From positions 1-11,710 of the forward strand of contig JACVQG010000065.1 in assembly GCA_015661045.1 (NCBI GenBank): a stretch of 11,710 nucleotides of DNA. Direction: 5' to 3'. This document shows positions 1 through 7,407 of the stretch, one piece after another. The notes under the pieces were generated by a model. The model did not search any database, was not told where the DNA came from, and was given only the letters and a program-made list of their open reading frames with translations. Within the stretch, counting starts at the first letter, position 1; each line of letters begins with the position of its first letter. The translations under genes and the position numbers were made by a program. This stretch comes from Dehalococcoidia bacterium (GTDB taxonomy: Bacteria; Chloroflexota; Dehalococcoidia; JACVQG01).

Positions 1-2811
1 TTTTACGTTAAGCTCATCCCGTATCTGTTCAGACATCACTTCAACATTTTGTGGTTCTTTGCCGGATATAACGGAAATGCAAACTTCTTTTATGGGCTGG
101 CGGACTTTAATTCCTGCTACACTCCTGGCGGCGCGGCCCAGACTGCATATTGAAGTTATAGCCCGGGTATTTGCCGAAAGCTCCTCGTCAACTAGGGCAA
201 TGTTGGCAACAGGATAGTCTGCCAGGTGTACGCTTTCCGGCGCTTCCGGATATACCGACCGAACCAAATTTTGATATATCTCTTCAGCCATAAAAGGTGT
301 GAACGGAGCTAAAAGTTTACATAAAGTTACAAGGCACTCGTAAAGGGTGGCGTAGGCCGCCAGTTTATCCGAGTCGTTTTCGCCCTTCCAGAAGCGGCGG
401 CGGCTGCGCCGCACGTACCAGTTAGAGAGGTTGTCCACGAAATCGGCGATGGCCCTGCCGGCAGTGGTGGGGTCGTAGTTGTCCAACCGTTCCGTTACCT
501 GTTGTATTAAAGAATTTAGCTCGGAAAGAATCCACCTGTCCAGTTCAGGCCGCTCTTTTGGTTCGGGGACCGAAGCTGTTACTGGATTATACTTATCTAT
601 TAAGGCGTAGGTAACAAAGAACGAGTAGGTATTCCACAGGGTGAGCAGGAACTGCCGCTGCACCTCGGTAACCTGATTGGTGTCAAAACGGCGCACATTG
701 CCCGGTGAGGAGGCGGTTAGCATATACCAGCGCAGGGCATCGGCGCCCCGTTCTTTTATAACCTTCCACGGGTCAACCACGTTGCCCCGGGCCTTGCTCA
801 TTTTCTCGCCTTTGGCATCCAGTATAAGCCCCAGGCAGATAACATTCTTATAGCACAGTTCACCTTTTACCAGAGTGGACAGGGCATGGAGAGTATAGAA
901 CCAGCCCCGTGTCTGGTCCACTGCCTCACAGATATAGTCAGCGGGGAACCACTGGTTAAACCCATCCATATCCTTAATTTGATAGCATTCATTGACATCC
1001 GATTTAAAGAAAGGGTAGTGCCACTGCGCTAAGGGCATGGCCCCGGAGTCGAACCAGCAGTCCAGCACCTCTGGCACACGGCGCATGGTACTGCCACATT
1101 TGGGGCAACTGTATGTTACCTGGTCTATATAGGGGCGGTGTAGGTCTAAATCCTCGCTCCACCCTTGTAATCCAGACCTGGTTTTTAATTCTTCACGACC
1201 TCCGATGCATTCCTCATGGCCACACCCCTGGCAACGCCATACAGGTAGCGGTGTTCCCCAGTATCTCTCCCGCGAAAGCGCCCAGTCTACATTATTGCGC
1301 AACCAGTCGCCAAAACGTCCCTCTTTGATATGGTCAGGGTACCAGTTTATCTTCTGGTTGCCGTCTATCAATTCCTGTTTCTTGGCCGAGGTGCGGATAT
1401 ACCAGGAGGGCTTGGCGTAATACAGGAGTGGAGAGCTACAACGCCAGCAGAAGGGATAGGTATGTTTAATGCGTTCGCTGCGGAAAAGGAGGCCGCGGGC
1501 CGCTAGGTCTTTGTTGATTTCCTTGTCAGCATCTTTTACGAATTTCCCGTCCCATGGATGAAGTCCTTTTAACGGTAACATTTTGCCAGCCAAATCCACT
1601 GTTTGGATAACGGGCAAACCCTTGGATTTCCCCAATTCAAAGTCGTCTGCCCCAAAAGCAGGAGCGATGTGTACGATGCCAGTGCCGTCCGTCATGGAAA
1701 CAAAATCTGCAGATACCACTCTGTTTCTTGAAGGTATGTCAATTACTTTTGTAGAACTAATAGGAGGCTCCATGTACGTTTCTGCCCACCCCATTACGTA
1801 AGAGATGGGCTGGGGTTCGTAAAGCCGCTCATACGACAGTCCCACCAATTTTCTACCAGGAAACCTCTGGGGTGCCGGAAAGTACTCTTTAACATCTTTG
1901 ATTAAGAACTTGCGAGCAGCAGGATTTAAGACTAAGCTTTGAAGTTGATAGGCAAAAATTAGATATTCTTTGGTATTGTCCTCGTAGTTTACTTCATATA
2001 GTAAATATTCATCATTTTGAGCCACCGCTAGAGCTGCGTTGCCTGTTAAAGTCCACGGTGTCGTAGTCCAGGCTAGCAAATAGGTTGGAATATTTGGATT
2101 GTAGTTTATAACCGGTGCACACGAGGCTTTTAACGTTTGCTCCGTTATTTCGGCCTTGCTTTGCTGCCAATCAACTTTGAACTTTACATAAACCGAAGGG
2201 TCGTCGGCATCATCCTTGTAACCCAGAGCTACCTCGTGGGAGGATAACGATGTGCCGCAGCGGGGGCAGTGGGGCGTAACCCGGAAACCCTGATATAGCA
2301 GCTTCTTATCCCACAGATTCTTGATTATCCACCAGCCGGTCTCGATGTATTCGTTCTTAAGGGTTACGTAGGGGTTTTCCAGGTCAACCCAGAAACCGAT
2401 GCGTTCGGTCAGTTCAATCCATTTATCTAGATATTTGAAAACACTATCGCGGCAGTGTTTATTGAATTTTTCAACCCCATATTCCTCGATCTGAGTCTTG
2501 GAGGTGAAACCCATCGACTTTTCCACCTCTAGCTCCACTGGCAAGCCGTGGGTATCCCATCCGGCGCGCCGTGGCGCATAGAAGCCTTTCATTGCTTTAT
2601 AGCGGGGCATAATATCCTTGAAGACGCGGGCCAGCACATGGTGGATGCCGGGGTTGCCATTAGCTGTCGGCGGCCCCTCATAGAGGATGAAGGGATCCGC
2701 CCTCTGGCGTTGGTCAACGCTTTTTGCAAAGATTTCCCCCGCTTTCCACAAGGCAAGGATGCGCTCTTCCTGGGCTGGAAAATCTACCTTACTGCTTACC
2801 GGTTGAAACAT
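1..2811 (-). CDS. ileS: Isoleucyl-tRNA synthetase, 3' end outside window
   Basis: Class I aminoacyl-tRNA synthetase that charges tRNA-Ile with isoleucine in the cytoplasm. The window shows 937 codons with no stop, so about 100 C-terminal residues are missing, judging from the usual length of roughly 1,040. The ATP-binding signature appears as PGIHH near residues 54-58, a known variant of HIGH. The second signature is KMSKA at residues 670-674. The editing domain carries TTTPWTLTGNAAL. Cysteine pairs of zinc-ribbon type occur in CPRCG, CWRC, CQGCG and CPKCG. WFDSGAMP and DQTRGWFYTL are typical of the Ile/Val/Leu synthetases. The ATG start at 2811 has AAGGAG three bases upstream and gives a normal MFQPVSSKVDFPAQEERIL start. 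Expression is almost certainly controlled by the T-box leader upstream. Assignment is very secure; the exact subclass is less so. Confidence 0.97.
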   Translation of the reverse strand, partial: MFQPVSSKVDFPAQEERILALWKAGEIFAKSVDQRQRADPFILYEGPPTANGNPGIHHVLARVFKDIMPRYKAMKGFYAPRRAGWDTHGLPVELEVEKSMGFTSKTQIEEYGVEKFNKHCRDSVFKYLDKWIELTERIGFWVDLENPYVTLKNEYIETGWWIIKNLWDKKLLYQGFRVTPHCPRCGTSLSSHEVALGYKDDADDPSVYVKFKVDWQQSKAEITEQTLKASCAPVINYNPNIPTYLLAWTTTPWTLTGNAALAVAQNDEYLLYEVNYEDNTKEYLIFAYQLQSLVLNPAARKFLIKDVKEYFPAPQRFPGRKLVGLSYERLYEPQPISYVMGWAETYMEPPISSTKVIDIPSRNRVVSADFVSMTDGTGIVHIAPAFGADDFELGKSKGLPVIQTVDLAGKMLPLKGLHPWDGKFVKDADKEINKDLAARGLLFRSERIKHTYPFCWRCSSPLLYYAKPSWYIRTSAKKQELIDGNQKINWYPDHIKEGRFGDWLRNNVDWALSRERYWGTPLPVWRCQGCGHEECIGGREELKTRSGLQGWSEDLDLHRPYIDQVTYSCPKCGSTMRRVPEVLDCWFDSGAMPLAQWHYPFFKSDVNECYQIKDMDGFNQWFPADYICEAVDQTRGWFYTLHALSTLVKGELCYKNVICLGLILDAKGEKMSKARGNVVDPWKVIKERGADALRWYMLTASSPGNVRRFDTNQVTEVQRQFLLTLWNTYSFFVTYALIDKYNPVTASVPEPKERPELDRWILSELNSLIQQVTERLDNYDPTTAGRAIADFVDNLSNWYVRRSRRRFWKGENDSDKLAAYATLYECLVTLCKLLAPFTPFMAEEIYQNLVRSVYPEAPESVHLADYPVANIALVDEELSANTRAITSICSLGRAARSVAGIKVRQPIKEVCISVISGKEPQNVEVMSEQIRDELNVK

Positions 2812-2881
2812 AAACTCCTTACACCTAAAGACTTTCAATAGTCATTGCGAATCCCTAATTGGGCCGAACTAATCCTCCTAT

Positions 2882-2912
2882 ATCCCCCTTATTAAGGGGG
2901 ACTAAGGGGGAT
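2882..2912. repeat. CCCCCTTA/TAAGGGGG inverted-repeat unit in the ileS leader
   Basis: ATCCCCCTTA at 2882-2891 can pair with either of two tandem arms, TAAGGGGGA at 2893-2901 or TAAGGGGGAT at 2903-2912. Units of this style are common interspersed repeats in bacterial genomes; that is recalled, not searched. It lies between the T-box terminator and the ileS ribosome-binding site, so it is transcribed whenever the terminator is read through. Just beside it, the GTCATTGCGA at 2842-2851 resembles the start of another common dispersed repeat. No protein-coding role is seen. Confidence 0.5.
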
Positions 2913-2950
2913 CCCGAAATGGCCTCCTCTTTCACAGTATGACAGTAACC

Positions 2951-2987
2951 AAAAAACAGAGGCCCGCCCCTTAAGGGGCGGGCCTCT
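2951..2987 (-). terminator. Intrinsic terminator of the ileS T-box leader
   Basis: On the minus strand a perfect 13-bp GC-rich stem (arms 2975-2987 and 2958-2970) closes a TTAA loop and is followed by G and six T residues (2951-2957). This is a textbook rho-independent terminator. Its 5' arm contains the CCCGC and CCCUU segments that the antiterminator needs, so the two structures exclude each other. Confidence 0.93.
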
Positions 2988-3262
2988 AAACCCGCTATAC
3001 CACCCTGGAATCCCTCTGTTAAAACAAAAGGGAAATAAAGGCACTTCCTAAAATCAGGTTTATGCCCCTGTCCTGCTAACGGAGGACAAATCCGTCCCAG
3101 CCTAATTTCCTGAAAAAGGATTTCGATGGGCAGCTCAGGAGGGATATTCGCCAGGGCTGGTCACGTCTGCTTTCACCTTATCAGACTCGCTATACCACGA
3201 CTTGTCGGGGTTTTAGTGCCAGGACCTGGTTACTCGTCTCCGTCTCCGCTTTTATACCTTAG
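2951..3262 (-). promoter_or_regulatory. T-box riboswitch (tRNA-Ile sensing) upstream of ileS
   Basis: A T-box leader binds uncharged tRNA: the anticodon pairs with a specifier codon in stem I, and the tRNA acceptor end pairs with the T-box bulge, which stabilises an antiterminator. The conserved T-box AGGGTGGTATAGCGGG lies at 2991-3006 on the minus strand. Its UGGU bulge can pair with ACCA of a tRNA with an A discriminator. An antiterminator can form from AGGG/CCCU plus GCGGG/CCCGC, using the 5' arm of the terminator. Further upstream the loop-E halves expected of stem I are visible: AGTA near 3230-3233 and GAA near 3147-3149. An ATC isoleucine triplet at 3143-3145 lies just after that GAA. 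Read directly after GAA the triplet would be TAT, so the register rests partly on the downstream gene being ileS. Low charging of tRNA-Ile should raise ileS expression. Confidence 0.9.
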
Positions 3263-3289
3263 GTTAGCAGCCGAGGATTGGGATGTCAA
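3261..3289 (-). promoter_or_regulatory. Candidate promoter for the T-box leader
   Basis: A perfect TTGACA lies at 3284-3289 on the minus strand. At 17-bp spacing it is followed by TAACCT (3261-3266), a weak -10. A better -10-like TATAAA lies at 3251-3256 but would be 27 bp from that -35. Transcription from either would start just before the stem I region. The element is plausible by position but the -10 choice is unsettled. Confidence 0.35.
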
Positions 3290-3338
3290 GGGGGAGTACC
3301 GAAGCGTGTCGGTGTACAAGGCTGCAAGAGTGATGAGC

Positions 3339-3496
3339 CATAATTAGTATGTTCTTGGCCTCGTCCGAATTAGAATAAAAGGCGTTATACAGTAAAATTT
3401 GTATGTCTACACAGTACCCCAGACTGAAGTCTGGGGCATAGATATAAAAACCCTATGCCCAGGGCTGAAGCCCTGGGTACTGTAATCCACCGATTA
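3339..3496 (-). repeat. MITE/REP-like palindromic element, copy A
   Basis: This is the inverted counterpart of the element at 10221-10374. The centre has two strong hairpins: CCCCAGAC-TGAA-GTCTGGGG at 3417-3436 and CCCAGGGC-TGAA-GCCCTGGG at 3458-3477. A third pairing, GGGCATAG (3434-3441) with CTATGCCC (3453-3460), can compete with both. The centre is enclosed by ACAGTACCC (3411-3419) and GGGTACTGT (3475-3483). A 39-nt stretch, 3427-3465, is identical on the opposite strand to 10251-10289. The outer ends, CATAAT at 3339 and AATCCACCGATTA at 3484-3496, match the ends of the other copy only in part, so this copy is more decayed. It separates divergent ileS and the TPR gene. No transposase is present, so it would be non-autonomous. 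Confidence 0.8.
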
Positions 3497-3558
3497 GAAA
3501 ATATCGGCAATATTGGCGATGCGTGGTGGATGGCGTATTATTAAAGAGGAGTTTAATA

Positions 3559-5196
3559 ATGGACACGGTACTCTTCAGAAAAAACAAACGGGTTAAGCTG
3601 GAACTGGCCACCGGTGGGGTTAGCGCCAACAAGGGGAGGAAAACGACCAAATACGTTTTCTGCAGGATGATCCTGTTAGCCTTATTATTATTTGGCATGA
3701 TTCTTGGCTGCATACCATTGACTTTGTCGTATCACCTATTGGGCCATATTTACCTCGATAAAGCTGAGTGGGATAAGGCGATTGCTCAGTATACTAGGGC
3801 CATCGAGGTTGACACTAAGGATGCCGTGGCTTATAACAACCGGGGCTTAGCTTATCGACAGAAGGGACAGTTGGATAACGCGATTGCTGACTATAGCAAA
3901 GCCATTGAGATTAACCCGAGAGATGCCGTAGCATATTACAACCGGGGCTACGCTTATGGTCAGAAGGGACAAATGGATACGGACATCGCTGATTACAGCA
4001 AAGCTATCGAGATCAACCCTAAGTATGCCAAGGCATATTACAGACGGGGCTTAGCTTATCGCGAGAAAGGGCAACTGGATGCGGCGATTGCCGACTATGA
4101 CAAAGCCATCGAAAACGACCCCAAATATTCGATGGCATATAACAACCGTGGCTATGCTTACATACAAAAAACGCAGTTGGATACAGGAATTGCTGACCTT
4201 AACAAAGCCATCGAGCTTGACCCTAAATACGCCAGGGCCTATGCCAACCGGGGTTATGCTTACGGCCAGAAGGGGCAATGGGATTCGGAAATTGCCGACC
4301 TTGACAAGGCCATCGAGCTTGACCCTAAATACGTCGCGGCATATGGCAACCGAGCCTACGCTTACAGCCAGAAGGGGCAATGGGATACGGCGATTGCTAA
4401 TTATGATAAGACCATCGAGCTTGATCCTAAATACGCCGAGGCGTACAACAATCGGGGCCACGTTTACGGCCAGAAGGGGCAATGGGATACAGCGATTGCT
4501 GACTATGACAAAGCCATCGAGCTTAACCCTAAGTTTGCAGCGGCATATGGCAACCGAGCCCTTGCTTACGGCCAGAAGATGCAGTGGGATATGGAGATTG
4601 CTGATCTTAACAAAGTGATCGAGCTTGACCCCAACAATGCCATAGCATATAACAACCGGGGTTATGCTTATGGCCAGAAGGGGAAGTTGGATACAGCGAT
4701 TGCCGATTATGACAAAGCCATCGAGCTTGACCCTAAATACGCCAGGGTATATGCCAACAGGGGCGACGCTTACGGTCAGAAGGGGCAATGGGATGTGGAA
4801 ATTACTGACCTTAGCAAGGCCATTGGGCTTGACCCTAAGGATGCCCTGTCCTATAACAGCCGAGGATACGCTTATAACCACAAGGGGCAGTCGGACTTGG
4901 CGATTGCTGACCTTAACAAAGCCATCGAGCTTGACCCCAAGTTTGCCGCGGCGTATAACAACCGGGGCTATGCTTATGGCCAGAAGGGGCAGTTGGATAC
5001 AGCGATTGCCGACTATGACAAAGCCATCGAACTTGACCCTAAGTACCCCGTAGCATATGACAACCGGGGTTATGCTTACGTCCAGAAGGGGCAGAAGAAC
5101 TTGGCAATCGCCGACCTTAATATGGTTATCAGCCTATCGCGAGACGCGGGGTTGACCCAGCAAGCCAAACAGAAGCTGGCGGAGCTTCAAAAATGA
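3559..5196 (+). CDS. Membrane-anchored protein with 14 tetratricopeptide repeats
   Basis: A 545-residue protein made almost entirely of 34-residue tetratricopeptide repeats, which form helical scaffolds for protein binding. Residues 1-35 are basic. Residues 37-55 are hydrophobic and end in ILGC with Cys51, which could be a lipobox or a plain signal anchor. About 14 TPR units follow from residue 54 to near 529, with the recurrent pattern AYxNRGYAYGQKGQxDxAIADYxKAIELDPK; a short solvating helix (QAKQKLAEL) ends the protein. The repeats would lie outside the cytoplasmic membrane. ATG at 3559 is preferred because AGAGGAG stands seven bases upstream; an in-frame ATG at 3523 has no such site. No enzymatic domain is visible and no partner can be named. 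The gene is divergent from ileS and 263 bp upstream of cooS, which has its own promoter. Confidence 0.9.
   Translation: MDTVLFRKNKRVKLELATGGVSANKGRKTTKYVFCRMILLALLLFGMILGCIPLTLSYHLLGHIYLDKAEWDKAIAQYTRAIEVDTKDAVAYNNRGLAYRQKGQLDNAIADYSKAIEINPRDAVAYYNRGYAYGQKGQMDTDIADYSKAIEINPKYAKAYYRRGLAYREKGQLDAAIADYDKAIENDPKYSMAYNNRGYAYIQKTQLDTGIADLNKAIELDPKYARAYANRGYAYGQKGQWDSEIADLDKAIELDPKYVAAYGNRAYAYSQKGQWDTAIANYDKTIELDPKYAEAYNNRGHVYGQKGQWDTAIADYDKAIELNPKFAAAYGNRALAYGQKMQWDMEIADLNKVIELDPNNAIAYNNRGYAYGQKGKLDTAIADYDKAIELDPKYARVYANRGDAYGQKGQWDVEITDLSKAIGLDPKDALSYNSRGYAYNHKGQSDLAIADLNKAIELDPKFAAAYNNRGYAYGQKGQLDTAIADYDKAIELDPKYPVAYDNRGYAYVQKGQKNLAIADLNMVISLSRDAGLTQQAKQKLAELQK
3718..5145 (+). repeat. 102-bp tandem DNA repeat encoding the TPR array
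   Basis: Fourteen units of exactly 102 bp follow without a length change. Unit starts fall at 3718, 3820, 3922 and so on to 5044. Units starting at 4636 and 4942 encode nearly the same 34 residues. Shared DNA blocks such as GCCATCGAGCTTGACCC recur through units 5-13, which suggests expansion by duplication. The first and last units are the most diverged. Confidence 0.9.
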
Positions 5197-5376
5197 AGAG
5201 TTTGCTAGTACTCCAAGCAAAACAAGCGCTTATAAGCCTGCCAACATGCCCCAAAGTGTCCATCCAGAGCAAACATGTCGATCAAGTACACTGGCGCTGC
5301 CGCCTTCAACTGGGTGAAACATCTTCACTTTGGCTAGATTCAATAGGTAATGGATTTTATGGGACTCACCCCGTGT

Positions 5377-5406
5377 TTGACACCCCTAAGCTGCCCCTGA
5401 TATAAT
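5377..5406 (+). promoter_or_regulatory. Consensus housekeeping promoter for cooS
   Basis: TTGACA (5377-5382) and TATAAT (5401-5406) are both perfect sigma-70-type hexamers with 18-bp spacing. Transcription would begin near 5413 and leave a leader of about 48 nt before the ATG at 5460. That leader is too short for a riboswitch. In the preceding 180 bp (5197-5376) I see no gene and no convincing terminator for the TPR gene. Confidence 0.8.
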
Positions 5407-5459
5407 TGCCCTGTATGTCTGGTAAAAGAACGCAACAAAAAAGGGAGATATAAAGCAAC

Positions 5460-7124
5460 ATGCTAGAAGGCAAAAGTATTGATCCCGCTACTTTAGAATT
5501 ACTGGAAATAGCCGAAGCCGAGGGAATGCCCACCGCTTTCTCCCGCTGTGAGACTATTAAACCCTGTCCGATTGGACGCGAAGGTAATTGCTGCAAACAC
5601 TGTTTTATGGGACATTGTCGCCTGGTTGGTAAGACTACCACGGGTATATGCGGCGCTACTCTGGAGACGGTGCAGGCCCGGAACTTTACCCGCGCCGCCG
5701 CGGCTGGCTCCGCTTCCCATAGCGACCATGGCCGGAATATGGCCATGACCTTGATAGCTGTCGGCGAGGGCAAGGCCCCCGGGTTCCAGGTCAAAGACGA
5801 GAAGAAACTGAGGCGGGTAGCCGGTTACCTGGGTGTTCCCACAGATAAGCGAACTACCCAGGAGATTGCCCTGGATGTGGGTAAGACTGCTTTAGCGGAG
5901 TTTGGAAAACAGGAAGGCGAACTGCTGTATCTCAAACGGGCCCCTCAGAAACGGCAGGAGATATGGCGCAAACTTCAGATTGGTCCGCGCGGCATAGACC
6001 GGGAGGTCACTGAGGCTATGCACCGCACTACAATGGGCGTTGACCAGGATGCAGAGCATATTCTCCTTCAGGCTATGCGGGTATCTCTGGCCGATGGCTG
6101 GGGCGGTTCGATGCTCTCCACAGACATCAGCGATATTTTATTCGGCACCCCTACGCCTGTTATGGGGGCTTTTAACTTCGGTGTGCTCCAGGAGGACCAG
6201 GTAAATCTTGTTATCCATGGCCATGAGCCTACCCTGGCCGAGTTAATCGTGGTTATGGCCAACGACCCGGATTTGCTGAAATACGCCGAATCCAAGGGCG
6301 CCAAGGGTATAAATATAGTTGGCATGTGCTGTAGCGGTAACGAGTTGCTTATGCGACATGGTGTTCCCATGGCCGGCAACTTCCTCCAGTCCGACCTTAT
6401 TATGGCCAGCGGCGCTGTAGAGGCTATGGTCGTGGATTACCAGTGTGTGATGCAGGGTATGCAGGCCGCCGCTGAGCATTATCACACTAAAGTTATCACC
6501 ACATCCCCCAAGGCCAAGATTACCGGCGCTACCCACATCGAGTTCGATGACCACCGGGGAATTGAGATTGCTAAGCTTATCATCCGCACCGCAATAGACA
6601 CCTTCCCCAATCGTAAAAAAGTACATATCCCTAACTATATCGAACCGGCGATAGTGGGCTTTTCTCACGAATACATTGCTTACATGCAGGGCGGCTCCTA
6701 CCGTGAGTCCTTCCGACCGCTCAATGATGCCATCATGAACGGGCGAATTCGGGGGCTGGCCGGTGTGGCAGGGTGCAATAACCCCCATACCATGCACGAC
6801 AATGCCCATGTAAATATTATTAAAGAGCTTATCAAGAACGATGTGCTGGTAGTCACTACCGGCTGTGCCATCGCCGGCGGCAAGCACGGTATGTTGACGC
6901 CGGAGGTAATGGAATTTGCCGGTCCTGGATTAAGAGAGGTTTGCCAGGCAATTGGCATCCCGCCGGTATTACATATGGGTTCCTGTGTGGACAATTCCCG
7001 CATACTCACTGTGCTCAGCCAGTGCGCTACCGAGGGTGGTCTGGGTGAGGATATCAGCGACCTGCCCGGAGTCGGTATAGCTCCTGAGTGGATGAGCGAG
7101 AAAGCTAAGAGGTCACTCGAATGA
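5460..7124 (+). CDS. cooS: Ni-Fe carbon monoxide dehydrogenase catalytic subunit, C-terminus lost by frame disruption
   Basis: Anaerobic CO dehydrogenase, interconverting CO plus water with CO2 plus two electrons and two protons at a Ni-Fe-S C-cluster. The 554 residues keep every recognisable ligand. Cys36 and Cys44 fit the shared D-cluster; Cys45, Cys48, Cys53 and Cys64 fit the B-cluster. C-cluster candidates are His253/255 (HGHEP), Cys290/291 (GMCCSGNE), Cys329 (DYQC), Cys439 (AGCNN), Cys469 (TGCA) and Cys509 (HMGSC). Lys548 of MSEKA matches the catalytic lysine, and the histidines of HSDH near 87-90 match the other acid-base residue. The frame then stops after KRSLE, whereas family members are usually 620-640 residues. 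The rest of the C-terminus continues in another frame from 7121. AAGGGAG lies 12 bases before the ATG, which is long. No cooC or cooF lies nearby. Family assignment is secure; activity is doubtful. Confidence 0.93.
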   Translation: MLEGKSIDPATLELLEIAEAEGMPTAFSRCETIKPCPIGREGNCCKHCFMGHCRLVGKTTTGICGATLETVQARNFTRAAAAGSASHSDHGRNMAMTLIAVGEGKAPGFQVKDEKKLRRVAGYLGVPTDKRTTQEIALDVGKTALAEFGKQEGELLYLKRAPQKRQEIWRKLQIGPRGIDREVTEAMHRTTMGVDQDAEHILLQAMRVSLADGWGGSMLSTDISDILFGTPTPVMGAFNFGVLQEDQVNLVIHGHEPTLAELIVVMANDPDLLKYAESKGAKGINIVGMCCSGNELLMRHGVPMAGNFLQSDLIMASGAVEAMVVDYQCVMQGMQAAAEHYHTKVITTSPKAKITGATHIEFDDHRGIEIAKLIIRTAIDTFPNRKKVHIPNYIEPAIVGFSHEYIAYMQGGSYRESFRPLNDAIMNGRIRGLAGVAGCNNPHTMHDNAHVNIIKELIKNDVLVVTTGCAIAGGKHGMLTPEVMEFAGPGLREVCQAIGIPPVLHMGSCVDNSRILTVLSQCATEGGLGEDISDLPGVGIAPEWMSEKAKRSLE

Positions 7125-7348
7125 TCAGCGAAGGCTGGGAGGAAAAGACGGGTGGTAAACTGGAGTTCGAGGCTGACTGGCGGAAGATTGTCGAGAAGTC
7201 CCTCGCTCACATAGATGCCAAACGCAAAGCGCTGAAGCTGGAGGAGTACAATCCTCAGAGGTATGCCCAAAGCGCGGCCTATAGGCCAGCCGATTATCTA
7301 TCTGAAGATGATTTCCGGAAGGGAAAATATACCCTGTCTAGCAAATAG
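7121..7348 (+). CDS. Detached C-terminal segment of CO dehydrogenase
   Basis: A 75-residue reading frame whose ATG overlaps the cooS stop as ATGA. Residues 1-38 read like the end of CooS: the EEKTGGKLEFEAD and LAHIDAKRKAL pieces match the family's conserved GG...EPD and HIxxKRxALG region. Homology seems to begin before the ATG, since the codons at 7109-7120 read E-V-T-R, in line with the family's VTxxL segment, but an in-frame TAA at 7106 closes the frame. This points to a deletion in one ancestral gene rather than an evolved small subunit. The tail after residue 38, up to KGKYTLSSK, is longer than in the CooS proteins I remember best. It may be translated by coupling to cooS, so a functional split protein is possible but less likely. 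Confidence 0.75.
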   Translation: MISEGWEEKTGGKLEFEADWRKIVEKSLAHIDAKRKALKLEEYNPQRYAQSAAYRPADYLSEDDFRKGKYTLSSK

Positions 7349-7375
7349 AGCCTGACGCTTCGTGATGGGCTTAAT

Positions 7376-7407
7376 CGGCCCGCCCCCGATTTATCGGGGG
7401 CGGGCCG
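7376..7407 (+). terminator. GC-rich hairpin after the cooS region
   Basis: A perfect 14-bp stem (7376-7389 with 7394-7407) closes a TTTA loop 28 bases after the stop at 7348. It is followed by TAGTGTTTGATTTATT, which is T-rich but not a clean run. It probably ends cooS transcription. Confidence 0.75.

Noticed and set aside
3126..3347. A 73-codon plus-strand open frame in the ileS leader
   Set aside because: It lies opposite the T-box stem I and the end of copy A, has no ribosome-binding site and no protein-like pattern.
3411..3483. CRISPR-like array suggested by repeated hairpins
   Set aside because: There are only two different hairpins, no regular repeat-spacer spacing and no cas genes. 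The matching inverted copy at 10221-10374 shows it is a mobile-type repeat.
3513..3541. Promoter-like TTGGCG-17-TATTAT just before the TPR gene
   Set aside because: Transcription would begin near 3548, inside the ribosome-binding site at 3545-3551, leaving almost no leader. It is probably chance, or the real start lies further upstream.
4051..4881. A 276-codon open frame on the minus strand opposite the TPR gene
   Set aside because: It follows from the repeated 102-bp codon pattern of the TPR array. The translation is itself a low-information 34-residue repeat with no start signal.
4079..5053. Two long open frames (179 and 129 codons) in another frame of the same strand within the TPR gene
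   Set aside because: They are shadows of the same tandem repeat, with Arg/Leu/Thr-rich repeated sequence and no ribosome-binding site.
5197..5459. Possible TPP or other riboswitch before the plus-strand gene at 5460
   Set aside because: No riboswitch signature is seen, the consensus promoter leaves only about 48 nt of leader, and the gene is cooS and not thiC.
6243..7270. Two long minus-strand open frames (214 and 190 codons) opposite cooS
   Set aside because: Both are antisense to well-conserved CO dehydrogenase sequence and have no family likeness.
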